64,000 nucleotides of DNA. It comes from Ideonella sp. (lineage in GTDB: Bacteria > Pseudomonadota > Gammaproteobacteria > Burkholderiales > Burkholderiaceae_C). Under the pieces are notes generated by a model, which worked only from the letters and a program-made list of their open reading frames with translations, ran no database searches and was not told where the DNA came from. Of this stretch, positions 1-8,874 are shown in pieces. The position numbers and the translations under genes are program-made. The DNA is taken from positions 124,001 to 188,000 of the forward strand of contig JABTUC010000002.1 of NCBI GenBank assembly GCA_015075545.1. Direction: 5' to 3'. Numbering within the stretch: position 1 is the first letter of the stretch; each line of letters starts with the position of its first letter.

Positions 1-750
1 GCCGTCGCTGATGATGTAGGCGCGGTCGCAGATGCCGAGCATCTCGCGCACGTTGTGGTCGGTGATCAGCACGCCGATGCCGCGGCCCTTCAGGAAACCG
101 ATGATGCGCTGGATCTCGATCACCGCGATCGGGTCGACGCCGGCGAACGGCTCGTCGAGCAGGATGAAGCGCGGCTGCGTCGCCAGTGCGCGCGCGATCT
201 CCACGCGCCGCCGTTCGCCGCCCGACAGCGCCGGCGCCGGCGAGTCGCGCAGCTTGTCGATGCTGAGGTCGCGCAGCAGCTGCTCGAGCCGGTGCTCGAT
301 CTCGGCATCGCGCAGCGCGCGTCCGTCGGGCCCGCGCTGCAGCTCGAGCACCGCGCGGATGTTCTCCTGCACCGTGAGCTTGCGGAAGATCGACGCCTCC
401 TGCGGCAGGTACGACAAACCCAGCCGCGCCCGCCGATGGATCGGCTTGTGCTGCACCGGGCGGCCGTCGATGCGGATCTCGCCGGCGTCGGCTCGTATCA
501 GCCCGACCACCATGTAGAAGGTGGTCGTCTTGCCGGCGCCGTTGGGGCCGAGCAGCCCCACCACCTCGCCGCCGCCGACGGCCAGATGCACGTCGTCGAC
601 GACGCGGCGCGAGCCGAACGATTTCTGCAGCCCGGTGACCTCGAGGCGGCTGCTCGGGGTGGCGGCCGGCGTGGCGGCGCCGGTGCGCGCCGGCGCGGGC
701 TCGCCGGCCGCACGCTCGATCGCCGCCGTGCCCTCGAACGGCAGGTTCAA
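1..750 (-). CDS. lptB: LptB, LPS export ABC transporter ATPase (3' end cut by window edge)
   Basis: Cytoplasmic ATPase of the LptB2FGC complex, which powers LPS extraction from the inner membrane. About 250 residues are visible, nearly the whole protein. The Walker A motif reads GPNGAGKTT, the ABC signature reads LSGGERRR, and Walker B with its glutamate reads [13 protein letters not shown], followed by the switch histidine in LITDHN. The PLPQEAS Q-loop segment is typical of LptB. The likely start is TTG at 750-748, overlapping the lptA stop (TTGA) behind a GGGGAG ribosome binding site. This gives an Ala/Pro-rich N-terminal extension of roughly 30 residues before the ATPase core. It is translationally coupled to lptA. 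Confidence 0.95.
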   Translation of the reverse strand, partial: MNLPFEGTAAIERAAGEPAPARTGAATPAATPSSRLEVTGLQKSFGSRRVVDDVHLAVGGGEVVGLLGPNGAGKTTTFYMVVGLIRADAGEIRIDGRPVQHKPIHRRARLGLSYLPQEASIFRKLTVQENIRAVLELQRGPDGRALRDAEIEHRLEQLLRDLSIDKLRDSPAPALSGGERRRVEIARALATQPRFILLDEPFAGVDPIAVIEIQRIIGFLKGRGIGVLITDHNVREMLGICDRAYIISDG

Positions 751-1391
751 CGGCGCTCCCCGAGCAGCGTGCTCGGCTGCAGTGGTGTCGCCGCCGCCGC
801 ACTGCCGGCGGCCGATGCCGCTTCGGCGCGCGGACTCAGCACCGCGCGCACGCGTCCGCTCGGGTTGCTCGGCGTCGCGGCCCCGCCTTGCACGCTGAAA
901 AGCTCGGCGGCGTTGTCCCAGACGATCACGCTGCCCTGGATGTCTTCGGCCGGCTGACCGCCTCGCAGGCGGCGCACCTGCGCGTTGCCGGTGAAGCGAA
1001 GCGTGTCGGTGCGCGCGTCGTATTCGATCCGCTCGGCGCTGCCTTCGAGCTCTTCCTCACCGCCGTCGCGCCGCTGCCGATACGTGGCGGGCTTGGCCGC
1101 CGTGCCGATCGCGGTGGCGGTGCGGTAGCCGTCGGGCAGTTCGCGCAGCTCGACGCGGTCGGCGCGGATGACCAGCGTGCCCTGGGCGATCACCACGTTG
1201 CCGCTGCAGATGCTGACCTGCCGAACCAGATCCACCGTGCACGGCCGGTCGGCTTCCATCGTCAGCGGCTTGGTACGGTCGCTGCGCTCGGCGGCTGCCG
1301 ACCAGGCGACCATCAGGCTCAGCAGCCCGACTCCGGCGGCAGCCCAGCGCCGGCGAAGCGGCCAGAGGAGGCAAGTAGAGCAGCTCGGCAT
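747..1391 (-). CDS. lptA: LptA, periplasmic LPS transport protein
   Basis: Periplasmic bridge protein that carries LPS between the inner-membrane LptC and the outer-membrane LptDE. The 214 residues begin with a basic n-region and a hydrophobic stretch ending near AAAERS, a plausible signal peptide. An OstA/LptA beta-jellyroll domain follows ([44 protein letters not shown]), then a low-complexity Ala-rich tail. It ends in a 4-base overlap with lptB. In many Betaproteobacteria lptC lies directly upstream; here the upstream neighbour is dsbA, so lptC is not in this block. Confidence 0.93.
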   Translation of the reverse strand: MPSCSTCLLWPLRRRWAAAGVGLLSLMVAWSAAAERSDRTKPLTMEADRPCTVDLVRQVSICSGNVVIAQGTLVIRADRVELRELPDGYRTATAIGTAAKPATYRQRRDGGEEELEGSAERIEYDARTDTLRFTGNAQVRRLRGGQPAEDIQGSVIVWDNAAELFSVQGGAATPSNPSGRVRAVLSPRAEAASAAGSAAAATPLQPSTLLGERR

Positions 1392-1415
1392 GGCTCGGCA
1401 CAGAACTTGCAGGCC

Positions 1416-1444
1416 ATTCTAGGCTCCGGTCGTCGAACCAGAAA
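1416..1444 (-). promoter_or_regulatory. Putative sigma70 promoter for lptA-lptB
   Basis: On the minus strand a TAGAAT -10 box lies at 1421-1416, with TTTCTG 17 bases further upstream as a poor -35. The predicted start of transcription would be about 15 bases ahead of the lptA ATG. The same TAGAAT box precedes argS, purB and the glutathione transferase gene here, which supports the call. Confidence 0.45.
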
Positions 1445-1546
1445 GGCCGCGATGAGGCGAAATGCGCCAAACCGCTCGCCGCGGTGCCGCCTCGTCCGCA
1501 GGCAGCCCCCTGACGAAGCCCGGCTCGCCGGACTTCGCTGCAGGCA

Positions 1547-2185
1547 TCAACCCTGCTTGACGCGCTGGATCAGCATGTCGGTGACGCGCAGGGCCTGCTC
1601 GGGCCCGCCGGCGAGCGACGGCGATGTGAAGTAACGGCCCTGGATGCCGAGCGTCGGCACGCCGTCGATCTTGTAGGCGTCGGCCAACTGGCGCCCCTGC
1701 TTGAGCTTGGTGGCCACCGTGAAGCTCTTGTAGATCTCGGCGAACTTGCTGGCATCGACGCCGTTGGCGCTCATGAAGGCGAGGATCTCCTTCTCGTTCT
1801 GGAGGCGCTGATGCTGCACATGGATGGCCGTGAACACCTTGCGGTGCATCTGCTCGATCAGCCCCATCGCCTCGAGCGTGTAGAAGATCCTGGCGTACGG
1901 CTCCTGCGCCGCCGAGAACGCCACCGGCACGCGGCGGAACTCGACGTCGGCGGGCAGCTTGCGCTGCCAGGCATCGAGCGTCGGCTCGAAGCTGTTGCAG
2001 TGCGGGCACCAGTAGCCGAAGAACTCGACCACCTCGATCTTGCCGGTGGCCGGCATCGCCAGCGGCTGTGCCAGGCGCACGTAGTCGCGCCCTTCGACCG
2101 GCGCGCCCTGCGCGAAAGCGCGCGCAGCGAGGCCGCAGGCCGTCGCAACGGCAGCGAGGCGGATGGCAAAACGTCGGCGGTTCAT
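1547..2185 (-). CDS. dsbA: DsbA-family thiol:disulfide interchange protein
   Basis: Periplasmic oxidase that introduces disulfide bonds into exported proteins. The start at 2185 is chosen because AGGAAGGAAA lies just upstream and the protein then opens with the signal peptide MNRRRFAIRL...AFAQ; a longer reading frame lacks such a site. The signal has three arginines followed by a phenylalanine, resembling a Tat motif, although DsbA is usually sent through Sec. The thioredoxin fold carries the active site FGYWCPHCNSFEP and a cis-proline loop GVPTLG, both typical of DsbA. At 212 residues it has the usual length. It is the last gene of the argS-SPOR-dsbA group. Several exported proteins at 13-16 kb are Cys-rich and could be substrates, which is inference. 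Confidence 0.95.
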   Translation of the reverse strand: MNRRRFAIRLAAVATACGLAARAFAQGAPVEGRDYVRLAQPLAMPATGKIEVVEFFGYWCPHCNSFEPTLDAWQRKLPADVEFRRVPVAFSAAQEPYARIFYTLEAMGLIEQMHRKVFTAIHVQHQRLQNEKEILAFMSANGVDASKFAEIYKSFTVATKLKQGRQLADAYKIDGVPTLGIQGRYFTSPSLAGGPEQALRVTDMLIQRVKQG

Positions 2186-2219
2186 GCGTGGTTTCCTTCC
2201 TCTGCTCGTCGGATGCGGG

Positions 2220-2822
2220 TCAACGCTCCACGCGCACCAGCGCGGCAACCTCGCCGCCCGATTGCAGCTTGGTCTGTGTCGACTCGGCCTCGTCCTTCGC
2301 CTCGTACGGCCCGAGCCGCACGCGGTACACCGTGCGCCCTTGCTGGTCGCGCTCGCTCACCTTGGCGCTGTAGCCGAGCATCGCCAGTTTGGCGCGCTGC
2401 GCTTCCGCATCTTCCGGTTTGCCGAAGGCGCCGACCTGCACGAAGTAGATGAACGGATCGAGCCCCGGTTTGGCCGACCGCGGCGCGAGGGCGATCGCCG
2501 CCGGGTCGCGGCCCGACAGGATCGCCGCGGCGTCGCGGGTCGACTTCGGCGGCTCGACCACCGCCGAGGCGGCGGGCGGCGCTGCGGTCGCGGCCGAAGC
2601 CGCGGCGTGCGCCGGCTTGTTGGCCAGCGGCGCGTTGGGATTCCAGTCCTTGTTGCGCTGGGCTTCGGCAGCGTCCTGTTCGGGGCTGCGTTGCTGCACC
2701 TTGTTGACGAACGGTACCGGCGACTTCGTCACGTACAGTGCCACCGCGAGCGCCAATGCCAGGCCCAGCAGCAGGCCGACGATCAGGCCCATCACGAAGC
2801 CGCCACGCTGCCATCGCCTCAT
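2220..2822 (-). CDS. SPOR-domain membrane protein (FtsN-like)
   Basis: The 200-residue protein has a short cytoplasmic N-terminus, one membrane helix at about residues 9-31 ([20 protein letters not shown]), an Ala/Pro-rich periplasmic linker, and a C-terminal SPOR domain from about residue 123 ([20 protein letters not shown] ... [15 protein letters not shown]). SPOR domains bind denuded peptidoglycan at division sites, so a septal role is likely. The gene overlaps the argS stop by 4 bases (ATGA), and dsbA begins about 35 bases downstream, so the three are probably co-transcribed. The same trio is common in Burkholderiales. Whether this is the functional FtsN cannot be told from sequence alone. 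Confidence 0.9.
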   Translation of the reverse strand: MRRWQRGGFVMGLIVGLLLGLALALAVALYVTKSPVPFVNKVQQRSPEQDAAEAQRNKDWNPNAPLANKPAHAAASAATAAPPAASAVVEPPKSTRDAAAILSGRDPAAIALAPRSAKPGLDPFIYFVQVGAFGKPEDAEAQRAKLAMLGYSAKVSERDQQGRTVYRVRLGPYEAKDEAESTQTKLQSGGEVAALVRVER

Positions 2823-4534
2823 CGGGTCACCTCCTCGACCGTGTCACGGCTCATGCTGTCGGGTGCCGAGATGCCGAGCACCGCGAAGCCGTTGCGCAGC
2901 ACCTGCCGGGAGGCGCTGAGCAGGGCCATTCGTGCGCGTGCCAGGGCATGGTCGTCGACCAGAAAGCGTTCGGCCGCATAGTAAGTGTGAAAGCTGGCCG
3001 CCACCTCGCGCAGGTAGAACGCGAGGTCGTGCGGCGCGAATTCTTCCGCCGCGCGCGCCAGCACGTCGGGGTAGCGCGCCAGCGTTCGCATCAACGCCGC
3101 CTCGGCGGGCGCCGTGAGCAGCGCCAGTTCGGCGTCGCTGGCGTCGCGGGCCTGCGCGCCGTGCTCGGCGTGCCATAGCGCCAGCACCGAGCAGATGCGC
3201 GCGTGCGCGTACTGCACGTAGAACACCGGGTTCTCGTCGTTGCGCTGCAGGGCGAGGTCGACGTCGAACACGAACTCGGTGTCGGCCTTGCGGCTGGCGA
3301 GGAAGAAGCGCACCGCGTCGCGGCTGGTCCACTCGATGAGGTCGCGCAGCGTCACGTAGCTGCCCGCGCGCTTGGAGATCTTGACCTCCTCGCCGCCCTT
3401 CATCACCGTGATCATCTTGTAGAGCACATAGTCGGGGTAGCCGGCCGGAATGCCTGCGCCCGTGGCCTGCAGCCCGGCGCGCACGCGCGCCACCGTGCCG
3501 TGGTGGTCGCTGCCCTGCACGTTGATCACCTTGGCGAAGCCGCGTTCCCACTTGGCGACGTGGTAGGCGACATCGGGCACGAAGTAGGTGTAGGTGCCGT
3601 CGGACTTGCGCATCACGCGGTCCTTGTCGTCGCCGTAGTCGGTGGTGCGCAGCCACAGCGCGCCGTCGCGCTCGTAGGTCTTGCCGGCGGCCACCAGCTG
3701 CGCCACCGTGCGCTCGACGCGGCCGTCGCCGTACAGGCTCGACTCCAGGCAGTAGGTGTCGAAGCGCACGCCGAAGGCGCGCAGATCGAGGTCCTGCTCG
3801 TGGCGCAGGTAGGCCACCGCGAAGCGGGTGATGCCGTCGAGGTCGTCGTGGTCGCCGCTGGCGGTGACCTCGCGGTCGTCGGCGCGCACGGTCTTGCGCG
3901 CGCGGAAGTCGGCGGCGATGTCGGCGATGTAGTCGCCGTTGTAAGCCTCGGTCGGCCAGCCGGGGTCGCCGGGCTTCAGGCCGCGCAGCCGTGCCTGCAC
4001 CGAGGCGCCCAGGGTCGCGATCTGCACCCCGGCGTCGTTGTAGTAGAACTCGCGCGTCACCGCCCAGCCCTGCGTGGCCAGCAGGTTGCACACGCAGTCG
4101 CCGAGCGCGGCGTTGCGGCCGTGCCCCACGTGCAGCGGGCCGGTGGGGTTGGCCGACACGAACTCCACCATCACGCGCGCGCCGTGCGCCGGCCGCTGCC
4201 CGAAGTTCGCGCCCGCCGACAGCACCTCGCGCACGATGCGCTGCCGCGCGGCGGCTTTCAGCCTGAGGTTGACGAAGCCGGGGCCGGCCAGCTCGATGGC
4301 GTCGACCCAGCGCTGCACCGCCGGCTCGGCGCGCAGCGATTCGATGAGCGCGCCGCCGAGCTCGCGCGGTGGGCGCCGCAGGGTCTTGGCCAGCCCCATC
4401 GCCGCGGTGACCGCGAGGTCGCCGTGCTCGCTGTGCTTCGGCGACTCGAACGCCGCCTGCGATTCCGCGCCCGCGGCGAGCCGCGACAACGCGCTGCGCA
4501 GCGCGTGCAGCAGCTCCTCCTTGGCCTGAATCAT
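2819..4534 (-). CDS. argS: Arginyl-tRNA synthetase
   Basis: Charges tRNA-Arg with arginine in the cytoplasm. Class I signatures are clear: HIGH-type motif [13 protein letters not shown] and KMSKS-type motif [10 protein letters not shown]. An N-terminal Add1-like domain is present, as is a DALR anticodon-binding domain at the C-terminus (from about residue 450). It has 571 residues from the ATG at 4534; the family is typically 560-590. An alternative GTG at 4540 sits almost inside the predicted -10 box, so the ATG is preferred. That leaves nearly no 5' leader and no upstream Shine-Dalgarno. First gene of the argS-SPOR-dsbA operon. Confidence 0.96.
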   Translation of the reverse strand: MIQAKEELLHALRSALSRLAAGAESQAAFESPKHSEHGDLAVTAAMGLAKTLRRPPRELGGALIESLRAEPAVQRWVDAIELAGPGFVNLRLKAAARQRIVREVLSAGANFGQRPAHGARVMVEFVSANPTGPLHVGHGRNAALGDCVCNLLATQGWAVTREFYYNDAGVQIATLGASVQARLRGLKPGDPGWPTEAYNGDYIADIAADFRARKTVRADDREVTASGDHDDLDGITRFAVAYLRHEQDLDLRAFGVRFDTYCLESSLYGDGRVERTVAQLVAAGKTYERDGALWLRTTDYGDDKDRVMRKSDGTYTYFVPDVAYHVAKWERGFAKVINVQGSDHHGTVARVRAGLQATGAGIPAGYPDYVLYKMITVMKGGEEVKISKRAGSYVTLRDLIEWTSRDAVRFFLASRKADTEFVFDVDLALQRNDENPVFYVQYAHARICSVLALWHAEHGAQARDASDAELALLTAPAEAALMRTLARYPDVLARAAEEFAPHDLAFYLREVAASFHTYYAAERFLVDDHALARARMALLSASRQVLRNGFAVLGISAPDSMSRDTVEEVTR

Positions 4535-4541
4535 TCGCACG

Positions 4542-4547
4542 ATTCTA
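4542..4547 (-). promoter_or_regulatory. Putative -10 box for argS, almost touching the start codon
   Basis: TAGAAT on the minus strand at 4547-4542. With a normal -10 to +1 distance, transcription would start at about 4535, essentially at the ATG (4534), which predicts a leaderless or near-leaderless message. No convincing -35 was seen. Confidence 0.4.
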
Positions 4548-4673
4548 AGGTTGGCCCCCGCGAGCGGGCCGCCACGTGCGCGGCGTGGCTGCTGTCAGGG
4601 CGCGGCGGCGGGGCTGCGGTTTCGCGCCGACAATGCGCGCGCGCCGACGGTCGGCGCGTCGTCGATCCAGCGC

Positions 4674-6029
4674 TTGGCCAGCTCCGCATCACGTACCACC
4701 GCGCGCACCGGCAACAACCTGCCGCAACGCATCGGCCGCTACGAGGTGCGCGCGCGGCTCGGCGAGGGCGCCACCAGCGAAGTGTTCCTGGCGCACGACG
4801 CGTTCCACGACCGCCTGGTGGCGATCAAGCGCGTGCGGCACGCGTCGCTCGCCGACCCGCTCGACACGCACTACAGCGCGCGCTTCTTCGCCTCCGAAGC
4901 GGCGCTGGTCGGCCGCCTGAAGCACCCTAACGTCGTGCAGCTCTACGACGCCGTCGACGACCCGCAGCAGCCGTACCTGGTGCTCGAGTACGTGCCCGGG
5001 GGCACGCTGCGCGAGCACTGCCGGCCCGATGCGCTGCTCTCGCTCGAGCAGATCGTCGAGGTCGGCTTCAAGTGCGCGATGGCGCTCGGCTACGTCTACC
5101 GCCAGGGGCTGATCCACCGCGACGTCAAGCCGGCCAACCTGCTGGCCAGCGTCGAGCGCGGCCAGGTGCGCGACGTCAAGATCAGCGACTTCGGCAGCGC
5201 GCTGCACCTCGAAGCCACGCGCACGCAGGTGTTCCGCGTCGGCTCGCTGACCTACATGTCGCCCGAGCAGCTCGACGGCGCCGACCTCGACGCGCGCGCC
5301 GACCAGTACTCGCTGGCCGCGGTGCTTTACCACCTGATCGCCGGCCGGCCGCCGTTCGAGGCGCCGGCGCAGGCGGCGCTGATGCACCAGATCTGCCATG
5401 CCGAGCCGGCGCCGCTGACCGAACTGCGAGACGGTGTTCCCGCCGCGCTCGACACCATCGTGCGCCGAGCGCTGGCGAAGTCGCGCGACGACCGCCATGC
5501 CGACTGGGAGGCGTTCGCACAGGCGCTGTCGTCGCTGGCGGCGCGCCGCGAGCTGCCGCGCGCGGGGTTGCGCGAGGTGCTCGACTCCGAGCGCTTCAAC
5601 CTGCTGCGCTCGCTCGAGTTCTTCCACGGCTTCGGCGACATCGAGCTGTGGGAGGTGGTGCACCGCGCGCAATGGCAGCGCCACGCGTTCGGCGCCGCGC
5701 TGTACCACAAAGGGCAGCTCGGCGGCAGCTTCCACATCATCGCGGCCGGCCGGGTCGACGTCTTCCGCGACGGGCGCAAGGTGGCCGAACTGGCCGCCGG
5801 CACCTCGGTGGGCGAGATGGTCTACCTGGCGCCGAGCCCCGAGCTGCGGGTGCACAGCGCCGACGTCATCGTCGCGGACGCGGCGACCACGGTGTCGTTC
5901 ACGCCCGAGGTGATGGAGCGTCTCAGCGTCGCGACACGGCACCTGTTCGACGGCGCATTCATCGGCGTGCTGGTGCGCCGGCTGCATGCCGCACACGAGG
6001 CGCTGCATCACCCGCGACGCATCTTGTAG
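4674..6029 (+). CDS. Serine/threonine protein kinase with C-terminal cyclic-nucleotide-binding-like domain
   Basis: The N-terminal half is a Hanks-type kinase: glycine loop IGRYEVRARLGEGATSEVF, lysine in VAIKRV, catalytic loop HRDVKPANLL, DFGSA magnesium loop, and activation segment GSLTYMSPEQL. The last 150 or so residues form a cNMP-binding-like beta roll (HKGQLGGSFHIIAAGRVDVF ... GTSVGEMVYL). No transmembrane helix is visible, so it is cytosolic. The start is uncertain: the open frame extends to a TTG at 4551, but a GACAAT -10-like box at 4628-4633 suggests initiation later, for example TTG 4674. The ligand is unknown; the usual phosphate-cassette arginine is not evident, so nucleotide binding is not assured. 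No phosphatase partner lies nearby. Confidence 0.88.
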   Translation: MASSASRTTARTGNNLPQRIGRYEVRARLGEGATSEVFLAHDAFHDRLVAIKRVRHASLADPLDTHYSARFFASEAALVGRLKHPNVVQLYDAVDDPQQPYLVLEYVPGGTLREHCRPDALLSLEQIVEVGFKCAMALGYVYRQGLIHRDVKPANLLASVERGQVRDVKISDFGSALHLEATRTQVFRVGSLTYMSPEQLDGADLDARADQYSLAAVLYHLIAGRPPFEAPAQAALMHQICHAEPAPLTELRDGVPAALDTIVRRALAKSRDDRHADWEAFAQALSSLAARRELPRAGLREVLDSERFNLLRSLEFFHGFGDIELWEVVHRAQWQRHAFGAALYHKGQLGGSFHIIAAGRVDVFRDGRKVAELAAGTSVGEMVYLAPSPELRVHSADVIVADAATTVSFTPEVMERLSVATRHLFDGAFIGVLVRRLHAAHEALHHPRRIL

Positions 6030-6172
6030 CGAGTCGCGTGGCGCGCTGGCCGCGGCTTGTATGCCGGCGTGCGGCCTGCCGCGTTGAGCGCCTTGCCGCT
6101 GCCGGTCGGGTTGCCGTCTAATCGCCGGCGCGGTATTCCACCCCTTCCACTCGCAGAGGAGAGAGTCGAACC

Positions 6173-6454
6173 ATGAACAAGCTGATGACCGTGCTGGCGC
6201 TGGCGCTGGCTGCCGCGTCGCTCACCGCCCAGGCCGCCGACGAGAAGAAGCCCACCGCGCAGCAGGCGAAGATGACCCAGTGCAACAAGGAGGCCGGCGA
6301 CAGGAAGGGCGACGAGCGCAAGGCGTTCATGAAGACCTGCCTGTCGAGCAAGAAGACCAGCCAGCAGGCGAAGATGACCCAGTGCAACAAGGACGCCGGC
6401 GACAGGAAGGGCGACGAGCGCAAGAAGTTCATGAGCGAGTGCCTGAAGGGGTAG
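6173..6454 (+). CDS. psiF: Exported PsiF-repeat protein
   Basis: A 93-residue protein with a signal peptide ending near AQA and two copies of the PsiF repeat (AKMTQCNKEAGDRKGDERKA, then FMKTCL; second copy ending FMSECLKG). PsiF proteins are small periplasmic proteins known from the phosphate-starvation response of enterobacteria; their biochemical role is not established. Each repeat has two cysteines, so each may hold one disulfide. An AGAGGAGAGAG ribosome binding site precedes the ATG. No Pho box was recognised, so phosphate control is not supported here. Confidence 0.88.
   Translation: MNKLMTVLALALAAASLTAQAADEKKPTAQQAKMTQCNKEAGDRKGDERKAFMKTCLSSKKTSQQAKMTQCNKDAGDRKGDERKKFMSECLKG
6260..6445 (+). 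repeat. Tandem duplication of the PsiF unit inside the gene (period 102 bp)
   Basis: Two coding units start at 6260 and 6362. Their first 70 or so bases differ at only one position (gag versus gac), while the ends diverge. This suggests recent duplication or gene conversion rather than protein-level selection alone. Confidence 0.85.
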
Positions 6455-6470
6455 GCCCTCGCTCTGCGGC

Positions 6471-6515
6471 CGGGCTCGTGCGCCCGGTCGCCGGCCCCGG
6501 CTCTCGGTGCGGGGC
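6471..6515. terminator. Hairpins between convergent psiF and DUF2214 genes
   Basis: Two short GC hairpins: CCGGGC/GCCCGG around 6471-6488 and GCCCCG/CGGGGC at 6494-6515, the latter reaching the DUF2214 stop codon. There is no T-tract. A bidirectional terminator is plausible from position only. Confidence 0.4.
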
Positions 6516-6979
6516 TACCTGACCCCGATGCCGCGTGCCAGGCACACGGCCAGGATCGGCACCACGATGATCAGGTGCGACGCCGCAATCAGCCGGCGCC
6601 GCACCGTGATCACGTCGGCCGCCGCTGGCAGCGCGCCACCGGCCACGCTGGCGCGCTGCCAGGCCTGGATGCGCCGCGATGCGCTGAGGCCGCCGAGCAC
6701 CATCACCAGCCACAGCGCCACCTTGCCCCACAGCAGCGGCTGTTCGAGGTACCAGGCAGCGCCCTTGATGCCCCAGGCGACGCGCGCCGCGCCGGTGACG
6801 AACACCGCGAGCGCGCCGGCCGCCGCGATGCGATCGACCTTCGCCAGCCGCGCCAAGGTGGCGGCGTTGAACCAGTCCTCGCGCGCCAGCGCGGTGCTGG
6901 CGGCGATGAACACCACCCAGCTCAGCACCGCCATCAGGTGCAGGTAGGCCAGCACCGCTTCAGTCACCATCGGGCTCAC
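6515..6979 (-). CDS. DUF2214 family integral membrane protein
   Basis: The 154 residues contain four hydrophobic helices, at about residues 9-28, 50-68, 82-97 and 130-148. The pattern with an Arg/Trp-rich loop (RVAWGIKGAAWYLEQPLLWG) matches the DUF2214 family of small inner-membrane proteins of unknown function. The start is a GTG at 6979 with GAGGG seven bases upstream; ATG 6970 is an alternative. It converges on psiF and lies downstream of the LysR gene on the same strand, 58 bases away, so co-transcription with that regulator is possible. Confidence 0.8.
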   Translation of the reverse strand: MSPMVTEAVLAYLHLMAVLSWVVFIAASTALAREDWFNAATLARLAKVDRIAAAGALAVFVTGAARVAWGIKGAAWYLEQPLLWGKVALWLVMVLGGLSASRRIQAWQRASVAGGALPAAADVITVRRRLIAASHLIIVVPILAVCLARGIGVR

Positions 6980-7037
6980 CGGACTGCCCTCGGCCCTGCG
7001 TGCTCTGCCGTTCGCGATTGGGAGTGGCCCGGCATGC

Positions 7038-7970
7038 TCAAGCCGTCACCGGCTGCCGCATTGCGACGCGGCCCCAGTAGTTCGGGTCGCCATACGCCTG
7101 CTTGATGAAGTCGATCCACAGCCGCACGCGCAGCGGCAGGTGCTTGCGCTGCGTGAACACCGCGTGGACGCCGCTGGGCGGAGCGGCGAAATCCTCCAGC
7201 ACCGCGACCAGCCGACCGTCGGCCACCTCGTCGCCTACCTCCCAGGTGCTGCGCCAGGCGATGCCGAGCCCCTGCGCGCACCAATCGTGCAGCACCTGGC
7301 CGTCGCTGCAGTCGAGGGCGCCGGCCGGTCGCAAGTGCACCACCTTGCCGTCGACCGTGAAGGCCCAGCCGCGCGGCTGCCCGGCGTCCGACGACAGCAG
7401 CAGGCAGCGGTGCCGGGTCAGGTCGGCGGGGGTCTTCGGCGTGCCGTGGCGCTTCAGGTAATCGGCGCTGGCGACACAGATGCGGCGGTTGTCGGCCAGC
7501 CGCACGCTGACCAGGCTCGAGTCGGGCAGGTCGCCGACGCGTACCGCACAATCGAAGCCCTCGTTGACGATGTCGACCAGCCGGTCCGACAGGTTCAGCG
7601 ACAGGCTGACATCGGGGTGCAACGCGAGGAAGCTCGGCACCAGCGGGGCCACGTGGCGGCGTCCGAAGCCCGCTGGCGCGGTAATGCGCAAGTGACCGCT
7701 GGCTTTGATGCCGCCCTCCGCAACGCTGGCCTCGGCCGTCGCCAACTCGGCCAGGATGCGCTGGCTGTCTTCGAGAAAGGCGCTGCCTTCGTGGGTCAGC
7801 GTGATGCGCCGCGTCGTGCGCACCAGCAATTTCACCCCCAGGCGCTCTTCGAGCGCGTCGATGCGCCGCCCGATCACCGCCGGTGCGACGCCCTCGGCGT
7901 TGGCGGCGGCGGTGAGACTGCCTTTGGTGGCCACGGCCACGAACGATTCGATCTGCTTTAGTCGATCCAC
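7038..7970 (-). CDS. LysR-family transcriptional regulator
   Basis: A 310-residue DNA-binding regulator. The N-terminal winged helix-turn-helix (IESFVAVATKGSLTAAANAE ... IGRRIDALEERLG) is followed by a LysR substrate-binding domain (GHLRITAPAGFGRRHVAPLV onward) of the CrgA/DmlR-like subgroup common in Burkholderiales. The effector cannot be read from sequence. It is divergent from the HAD dehalogenase/glcB pair across a 196-base gap, and LysR proteins often control their divergent neighbour, so glyoxylate or haloacid metabolism is a possible target (inference). Confidence 0.93.
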   Translation of the reverse strand: MDRLKQIESFVAVATKGSLTAAANAEGVAPAVIGRRIDALEERLGVKLLVRTTRRITLTHEGSAFLEDSQRILAELATAEASVAEGGIKASGHLRITAPAGFGRRHVAPLVPSFLALHPDVSLSLNLSDRLVDIVNEGFDCAVRVGDLPDSSLVSVRLADNRRICVASADYLKRHGTPKTPADLTRHRCLLLSSDAGQPRGWAFTVDGKVVHLRPAGALDCSDGQVLHDWCAQGLGIAWRSTWEVGDEVADGRLVAVLEDFAAPPSGVHAVFTQRKHLPLRVRLWIDFIKQAYGDPNYWGRVAMRQPVTA

Positions 7971-8166
7971 CCGGCGAGATTAGCCGCATGAAGGTCATAG
8001 ATCAATTCACTGCACCAGCACCAAGGCCATCCGGCGGCTCTGCTGGCGCCTTCGCGAGCCAACGCAATCGGGGTGTCTGCAGCGGCGATTCGCTCGCCCG
8101 GGTCATCAATCTCGCGCGTCGCCGGCAGGCAATGCGGGGCTGGCGCGCGCATAGAGTGCGCGCTGG
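7971..8166. promoter_or_regulatory. Divergent control region, LysR gene / HAD-glcB operon
   Basis: A 196-base spacer. A relatively AT-rich segment at 7988-8010 (ending ATCAATTCAC) sits just upstream of the LysR start and could hold a regulator site, but no clean T-N11-A dyad could be fixed. A TAGAGT box at 8152-8157 lies very close to the dehalogenase ATG at 8167. Confidence 0.35.
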
Positions 8167-8874
8167 ATGACCCCGCCTGCCCCGATCGCGCCGCGAGCCG
8201 TGCTGTTCGATGTCTACGGCACATTGTTCGACGTTCACAGCGTCGGCGCGCGGCTCGATGAGCTGTACGCCGGCCACGGCGCGCGCGTCGCGGCGCTGTG
8301 GCGCGACAAGCAGATCGAGTACACGCGGCTGGCGTCGATGAGCCGGCGCTACCGGCCGTTCAGCGACCTGACGCGGCGCGCGTTGCGCCACGCCTGCGCC
8401 CTGCTCGGCCTGCCGCTGGCGCCAGCGACCGAAGACGAATTGATGGGCGCGTACCTGCGGCTCGCGCCGTTTGCCGAGAACCTGGGCGTGCTGCGCGAGC
8501 TGAAGGCGCGCGGCGTGCGCGCCGGGGTGCTGTCCAACGGCGACCCGGCGATGCTCGAGCCGGTGATCGCGCATGCGGGCTTCGCGGGCCTGCTCGATCC
8601 GGTGCTCAGCGCGCACGAGGTGAAGCGCTTCAAGACCGACGACGCGGTCTACGCGCTGGGCCCGAGTGCGCTCGGATTGGCGGCGCGCGAGATCGTGTTC
8701 GTCTCCAGCAACGGCTGGGATGCGATCGGCGCCACCTGGTACGGCTACACCACCTTGTGGGTCAACCGCGCGCGCCAGCCGCTCGACCCGCTCGACACCG
8801 CGCCCACGCGCACCGGCAGCAGCCTGCGCGACGTGCTCGACTTCTTCCCTTCCAACGCCACATCGAAATCATGA
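8167..8874 (+). CDS. Haloacid dehalogenase type II (HAD superfamily)
   Basis: Predicted L-2-haloacid dehalogenase, hydrolysing 2-haloalkanoates to hydroxyacids through an aspartyl-enzyme ester. The nucleophile motif is [11 protein letters not shown] near residue 15. Motif II (GVLSNGD) and the type II-specific [10 protein letters not shown] near the C-terminus, with the aspartate used for catalysis, are intact. The length (235 residues) fits the family. It overlaps glcB by 4 bases (ATGA), so the two are translated together. Glycolate from haloacetate would feed the glyoxylate pathway, which makes the pairing metabolically sensible (inference). Confidence 0.9.
   Translation: MTPPAPIAPRAVLFDVYGTLFDVHSVGARLDELYAGHGARVAALWRDKQIEYTRLASMSRRYRPFSDLTRRALRHACALLGLPLAPATEDELMGAYLRLAPFAENLGVLRELKARGVRAGVLSNGDPAMLEPVIAHAGFAGLLDPVLSAHEVKRFKTDDAVYALGPSALGLAAREIVFVSSNGWDAIGATWYGYTTLWVNRARQPLDPLDTAPTRTGSSLRDVLDFFPSNATSKS

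Noticed and set aside
55-957. Long opposite-strand open frames over lptA/lptB, argS, glcB, purB, maeB and others
   Set aside because: At this GC content the antisense frames stay open by chance; they have no family signatures and mirror the codon bias of the real genes.
2186-2248. Longer DsbA start at 2248
   Set aside because: It adds residues before the signal peptide and has no ribosome binding site, whereas 2185 has AGGAAGGAAA.
8298-8870. Long N-terminal extension of malate synthase G
   Set aside because: It is the out-of-frame shadow of the dehalogenase gene; the normal GlcB N-terminus begins at ATG 8871 in a 4-base overlap.
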